Below are positions 8,259 through 13,612 of a stretch of 13,612 nucleotides of DNA, piece after piece; positions within the stretch are counted from its first letter, which is position 1; each line of letters begins with the position of its first letter. The translations under genes and the position numbers were made by a program. Below the pieces are notes generated by a model, which worked only from the letters and a program-made list of their open reading frames with translations, did no database searches and was not told the origin of the DNA. The DNA is from an uncultured Synechococcus sp. (GTDB lineage Bacteria; Cyanobacteriota; Cyanobacteriia; PCC-6307; Cyanobiaceae), in assembly GCA_913020095.1 (NCBI GenBank), contig CAJWAH010000018.1, positions 1-13,612 on the forward strand, given 5' to 3'.

Positions 8259-9026
8259 ATGGATGAGCAGCGCATCTGGCTGCTCAGCGGCACCGGCGAA
8301 GGGCCGCCACTGGCCGCCGAGCTCCTGCGGCGTGGATGGCAGCTGCGGGTGAGCGTGGTGAGCAGCGCGGCCGCGCGGGCCTACCCGGCGCACCCCGCAC
8401 TCGAGCTGCAGGTGGGTGCCCTGGGCGATGAGGCAGCGGTTCAAAACGCCTTCGCCCAATGGCCCTGCCGCTGGGTGGTGGACGCGGCGCACCCCTTTGC
8501 CCGCAGCATTCATCCCGCCGTGGCCAAGGCCTGCAAGGCCCTGGGGCAACCGCTGCTGCGGCTGCAGCGGCCCATGGTCACCAGCCCAGGGACCATCCTG
8601 CTGGCGCAGCTTGAAGAGCTGGCCAATCAGCCGCTCGAACGCGACAGCCTGCTGCTGGCGGTGGGCGCACGCGAGCTCGCGGCGGCCTTGCGCTACAGCT
8701 GTGCCCGCGAGCACGCCGTGCGGCTGCTGCCTTCGGCCAGTGCCCTGGGCCAGGCGCTGCAACTTGGCCTACCGGCTGAGCGCATTGCCTGCCTGCGGCC
8801 GCACACCAACAGCAGCCTGGAGGGATCGGTGGAAGCAGGGCTCTGCCGGCGCTGGGGCATCACCGCGGTGCTGGCCCGTCAATCGGGCGGACCACCGGAG
8901 CAGCAATGGCACCGGATCTGCCAAGCCATGGGGTTGAAGCTGCTGCTGCTGGCCAGACCCGAAAGCCCTGATCTCCATGGCTTGGAAATCGAACCACTGC
9001 TCGCCAGGCTGGGATGGCCGCTGTAA
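8259..9026 (+). CDS. cobK: Precorrin-6A reductase (CobK/CbiJ)
   Basis: This 255-residue enzyme reduces the precorrin-6A macrocycle with NAD(P)H in corrin (pseudocobalamin/B12) biosynthesis. The N-terminal dinucleotide-binding segment IWLLSGTGEGPPLAAELL (6-23), the family signature VVDAAHPFARSIH (73-85) and the C-terminal ITAVLARQSGGPPEQ stretch (201-215) support it. The family often has a TKxSG motif where this protein has ARQSG. The ATG at 8259 (MDEQRIWLLSGTGEG) places the cofactor loop at the proper distance; an upstream start at 8214 adds residues antisense to the ssb leader and is unlikely. The cutA gene follows after ten bases and is probably co-transcribed. Confidence 0.85.
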   Translation: MDEQRIWLLSGTGEGPPLAAELLRRGWQLRVSVVSSAAARAYPAHPALELQVGALGDEAAVQNAFAQWPCRWVVDAAHPFARSIHPAVAKACKALGQPLLRLQRPMVTSPGTILLAQLEELANQPLERDSLLLAVGARELAAALRYSCAREHAVRLLPSASALGQALQLGLPAERIACLRPHTNSSLEGSVEAGLCRRWGITAVLARQSGGPPEQQWHRICQAMGLKLLLLARPESPDLHGLEIEPLLARLGWPL

Positions 9027-9030
9027 GGAG
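9025..9030 (+). promoter_or_regulatory. Ribosome binding site of cutA, overlapping the cobK stop
   Basis: AAGGAG lies six bases before the GTG at 9037, and its first two bases belong to the cobK TAA stop. It is the clearest Shine-Dalgarno in the window. It decides the cutA start in favour of GTG and suggests translation coupled to cobK. Confidence 0.65.
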
Positions 9031-9337
9031 TGCCCTGTGAAGCTGCTCGTGGTGCTCACCACTGAAGCCAACCAAGCCAAGGCCGAAGCCCTAGCCGCCC
9101 AACTGCTGGAGCAACACCTGGCAGCCTGCATCGCCTTGCAGCCGCAGCAATCGCTGTATCACTGGCAGGGCCGCATCGAGCAGGGCAGCGAAGTGCAGCT
9201 GGTGATCAAGACCAATGCCGAGCGGCTGGAAGCGCTGGAAATCAAGCTGCATCAGCTGCACAGCTACGACGTGCCGGAGTGGATTGTGCTTCCAGGCGAA
9301 TGTTCAGCGGCCTACGGCAGCTGGCTGAGCAGCAGCC

Positions 9338-11670
<2,333 letters not shown>

Positions 11671-11696
11671 TCAGGGCCGCAATCCGAACAATCCGC

Positions 11697-11733
11697 GATT
11701 TTTTCAGATCAAGCACCCCTGCGTCAAAAAATC
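11697..11733. repeat. A/T inverted repeat between psb27 and purA
   Basis: GATTTTTT (11697-11704) and AAAAAATC (11726-11733) are exact 8-base arms around 21 bases; the second arm overlaps the psb27 stop. The stem is all A-T except its closing base pair, so it would be a weak terminator or an A/T-rich promoter element for purA. Confidence 0.35.
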
Positions 11734-12157
11734 AGCTGCCGCGAACGACGCTGAGCTCAGCCTTGTGGAGTTCCTTTTCCAGGCGGGCGCGCAGGTCGTC
11801 CGACAGCGGGCGATTGTTGTAGCTGGCGTAGTGACCAGCCAGGGAGTTCAACGCCGTCTGCATCGTCGTGAAGGAGGCCAAGCCGTTCACGCGGCTGTTG
11901 GGCCGGTACAGGGAGATGTACTCGTTAATCAGGTCGCGCGCTTGCTGCTGCTGCTCGCTGCTGGCTTGACCGTCCTCTGGAGCGATGGTGCTCAGCAGGC
12001 TTTTGGCCACGCTGACGGTGTCATCCACATAGGAGCCGGTGAGGCCTGAGGGGGTGCCCCCGCAAGCGCTCAAGCCGAACACCAAGGCCACCACCAAAAG
12101 CAGCTGAAGGCCGGCACGCACCAGCTGTTGGCCGAAGCCCCGCAACGCAGCAAACAC
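11732..12157 (-). CDS. psb27: Photosystem II assembly lipoprotein Psb27
   Basis: Psb27 binds the lumenal face of CP43 in immature or damaged photosystem II and keeps it free of the oxygen-evolving complex during assembly and repair. The 141-residue product has a signal peptide with a hydrophobic core (GLQLLLVVALVFGL) and lipobox LSAC, giving a lipidated Cys near residue 32. A four-helix-type mature domain follows: GSYVDDTVSVAKSLLSTI, QQARDLINEYISLYRPN, TTMQTALNSLAGHYASYN, then LRARLEKELHKAELSV. I start it at the GTG at 12157 (MFAALRGFGQQ). The longer frame from 12286 overlaps the upstream lipoprotein gene, whereas this start leaves a 29-base gap. There is no obvious Shine-Dalgarno. Confidence 0.88.
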   Translation of the reverse strand: MFAALRGFGQQLVRAGLQLLLVVALVFGLSACGGTPSGLTGSYVDDTVSVAKSLLSTIAPEDGQASSEQQQQARDLINEYISLYRPNSRVNGLASFTTMQTALNSLAGHYASYNNRPLSDDLRARLEKELHKAELSVVRGS

Positions 12158-12186
12158 AGAGAAAGGCCGGCAGATTGAGCAGGACT

Positions 12187-12603
12187 TTAAGGGGTGCGCC
12201 AGGCCGGCGGCAGGGCGGTGCTGCAGTGCTTGGCCAGCAGCTGTTGCGTCCAAGCGGGCGGCCGATCGCGATCCTGCCCCGACCAACTGCGCTCCAACGA
12301 GGGGTCGCGGCGGTTGAGGCCCAGCAAGGCATCGCGCTGGCGAATGCGGGTCAGGCTGACAACGCTGTTTTGTGGTTGCTGGTCATCGCATTGCAGCTCC
12401 ACCACCAAGGTCATCGCTTCACTGGGGCTGCGCTCCAAGCGCACAGGGATGCTCAGCTGACGCACGCCGCCGGGGAGCGTCAGCTCGCTCTCAGCAGGGC
12501 TGATCTCCAACCGTCGTTCGGCGGCGATCGGAGGCGGCGGGGGAGCAGCACGGCACCCCACCAGCACAGCCGCGAGGGCAGCAGCAGCCAAGCAACGTCT
12601 CAT
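12187..12603 (-). CDS. Hypothetical lipoprotein between proS and psb27
   Basis: This 138-residue protein starts MRRCLAAAALAAVLVGC, a lipoprotein signal peptide with Cys at 17. A proline run and a beta-rich region (RRLEISPAESELTLPGG; QLSIPVRLERSPSEAMTLVVELQC) follow, and it ends in a basic, Trp-containing tail. I do not recognise a family. The ATG at 12603 shares its A with the proS TGA (TGATG); a GTG one codon earlier (12606) would give a four-base overlap. It is co-directional with psb27, 29 bases downstream, so both lipoproteins are probably made from the same message. A thylakoid-lumen or periplasmic location is inferred. Confidence 0.7.
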   Translation of the reverse strand: MRRCLAAAALAAVLVGCRAAPPPPPIAAERRLEISPAESELTLPGGVRQLSIPVRLERSPSEAMTLVVELQCDDQQPQNSVVSLTRIRQRDALLGLNRRDPSLERSWSGQDRDRPPAWTQQLLAKHCSTALPPAWRTP

Positions 12604-13612
12604 CACAACCCCTGACGTTGGTGCTGCAGGGTCTCAAGCAACTGAGCGACCAGGTCCTGGTGGGGACCCTCCTGCTTCTCGCCACTGCAGCGCTCCACCA
12701 GCTCCACCTGGCCATTGGCAGCGCCGCGGCCCACCACCAGGCGCCAGGGAATACCGATGAGTTCGGCGTCTTTGAATTTCACGCCGGCCCGCTCATTGCG
12801 GTCATCGAGCAGCACATCAACGCCAGCCTGCTGCAACTGCCCATACAGGGATTCGGCTAACTCCACCTGCTGCGCTTCTTTGCTGCTGGCAATCACGATC
12901 ACCACTTCAAACGGTGCGATGGGCACAGGCCAGACCATGCCAGCGGAATCGTGGTGCTGCTCAACGGCGGCTTGGGCCAAGCGCGACACGCCTATGCCAT
13001 AGCAACCCATCCACAGCGGGGCGTCTTGCCCCTGCTCATTGGCAAAGGTGGCGCCGGCATCAAAAAGATCGCGGCGCAGGTCAGCCACAGTTTTGGCTGC
13101 ACCTGCCGCATCTTCTTCAGCCCGGACGACGGCGCGTTTGTGATCAAAGGCTGCGGCAAGGCCGCCGCCGTTGAGCTCGCACGGGTTCCCGAACTTGGTG
13201 GCGACGACGAACTCGTGAGGCGACGCGCCGATGGTCTTCTCCGACGGGCCGTACGCGCGCTCGCAGCAGAGCTTGTGGCCCCACGCGCCCATCGTCTTCT
13301 TGTCCATCTCGGAGAACTGCTTTGCAAGCGCCGATGCAAGACATTCCTTGAGCTGCGCAATGTCGGAATCCTTGCTCACGAGCTGCTCCCGCAACGTCGC
13401 TGTCTCGTACTCTTCCTTGCGCTGTTGAGCTTTGTAGCAACTTGTGAGAAGCCACGCATACGCGGCGACGACGACTCGCTCGGTTCGGCCGCCTCCAACA
13501 ATAAATGAACCGCCTGTAATGTATGCATCACCACTTTTGGCGGGTTGTTCAACTGCCTCAACTCGTCGAGATGAGCCTTCGGTATCGCCGCAACATTCGC
13601 CGCCGCCTCCTC
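12603..13612 (-). CDS. proS: C-terminal part of prolyl-tRNA synthetase joined in frame to non-ProS sequence, cut by window edge
   Basis: Prolyl-tRNA synthetase charges tRNA-Pro. From 13055 down to the TGA at 12603 the protein is a clear ProS C-terminus: ATFANEQGQDAPLWMG, then motif 3 CYGIGVSRLAQAAVEQHHD, then the anticodon-binding domain (PIAPFEVVIVIA; AGVDVLLDDRNERAGVKFKDAE; IPWRLVVGRG). Upstream, the frame stays open to the edge, about 186 more codons. The highly conserved ProS segment that should precede ATF (an EVGHIFQLGTKYS-like stretch) is absent, and nothing upstream resembles ProS motif 2 or the insertion domain. The join is therefore near 13055. Either the contig is chimeric here or the gene is rearranged and broken. 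The downstream lipoprotein overlaps the stop as TGATG. Confidence 0.75.
   Translation of the reverse strand, partial: GGGGECCGDTEGSSRRVEAVEQPAKSGDAYITGGSFIVGGGRTERVVVAAYAWLLTSCYKAQQRKEEYETATLREQLVSKDSDIAQLKECLASALAKQFSEMDKKTMGAWGHKLCCERAYGPSEKTIGASPHEFVVATKFGNPCELNGGGLAAAFDHKRAVVRAEEDAAGAAKTVADLRRDLFDAGATFANEQGQDAPLWMGCYGIGVSRLAQAAVEQHHDSAGMVWPVPIAPFEVVIVIASSKEAQQVELAESLYGQLQQAGVDVLLDDRNERAGVKFKDAELIGIPWRLVVGRGAANGQVELVERCSGEKQEGPHQDLVAQLLETLQHQRQGL
13056..13612. other. Sequence of foreign origin upstream of the proS remnant
   Basis: No cyanobacterial gene is recognisable here. On the minus strand, in frame with proS, the reading has a short hydrophobic patch (VVVAAYAWLLTS), a charged heptad-like region (KAQQRKEEYETATLREQLVS) and then GAWGHKLCCERAYGPSEKT and HEFVVATKFGNPCELNG. 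The minus frame between about 13155 and 13330 has almost all codons ending in G or C (GTC, GCG, TCG, AAG), unlike the proS codons. Between about 13075 and 13165 it is the plus strand that shows this bias (CRIFFSPDDGAFVIKGCGKA). The YG-SE-IG...ATKFG run loosely recalls aldo/keto reductases. A eukaryotic alga or an unrelated bacterium is possible; I cannot decide. Confidence 0.5.

Noticed and set aside
7724..8266. Plus-strand 180-codon frame opposite ssb
   Set aside because: It is a shadow of ssb; its Arg/Gly-rich part is the antisense of the Ala/Pro linker.
11697..11733. Strong intrinsic terminator between psb27 and purA
   Set aside because: The inverted repeat is real but its stem is A-T only apart from the closing pair, too weak to call a terminator; kept as a repeat only.
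12951..13508. Plus-strand frame with a KH-domain-like run (LIGKGGAGIKKIAA)
   Set aside because: The GKGG part is the antisense of the genuine ProS residues DAGATFANEQG, so the resemblance to the KH loop is a coincidence of codon use; the rest of the frame shows no KH fold pattern.

Overview
The window is a chromosomal stretch from a cyanobacterium, most likely of the Synechococcus/Cyanobium (picocyanobacterial) kind. This rests on a SigA-type principal sigma factor, the photosystem II assembly lipoprotein Psb27, a cyanobacterial-style SSB with an Ala/Pro linker, two families found mainly in cyanobacteria (DUF2854 and DUF3153), and a high-GC genome with very short intergenic gaps. No rRNA, tRNA, insertion sequence, phage module or CRISPR array is visible.

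Layout, left to right. (1) Bases 1-882 hold the amino-terminal 294 codons of an unrecognised exported protein on the minus strand. It runs off the left edge and is visibly A/T-richer than the rest. (2) A 350-425 base gap with three stable hairpins follows; these include an apparent terminator for the principal sigma factor gene (1308-2549, minus). (3) The sigma gene and priA (plus) diverge from a 288-base region. It carries two copies of a GACA-N4-TGTC site spaced exactly 17 bases apart, plus a hairpin and a perfect 12-base palindrome just before priA. (4) priA meets, tail to tail with shared TTAA stop codons, a minus-strand cluster DUF2854 - argB - TPR/DUF3153. (5) A small plus-strand gene (59 codons) and ssb (minus) converge. 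(6) cobK-cutA (plus) diverge from ssb and converge with 44 bases of coding overlap on the adenosine-kinase-like pfkB gene. (7) The minus-strand run proS - lipoprotein - psb27 - purA - pfkB is tightly packed (TGATG and ATGA junctions) and is probably one or two transcription units.

Functionally this is mostly housekeeping: transcription initiation (SigA), replication restart and ssDNA protection (PriA, SSB), arginine synthesis (ArgB), purine nucleotide supply (PurA, PfkB/adenosine kinase), corrin synthesis (CobK), metal-tolerance-type CutA, photosystem II assembly (Psb27) and tRNA charging (ProS).

The most unusual parts are the two ends. On the left is the unknown exported protein. On the right, only the last ~150 codons of proS are recognisable. 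The frame stays open to the edge, but from about 13056 onward it encodes something that is not prolyl-tRNA synthetase, which suggests a rearrangement or, more likely, an assembly chimera. I did not find a convincing novel multi-gene system; the findings below are local oddities.
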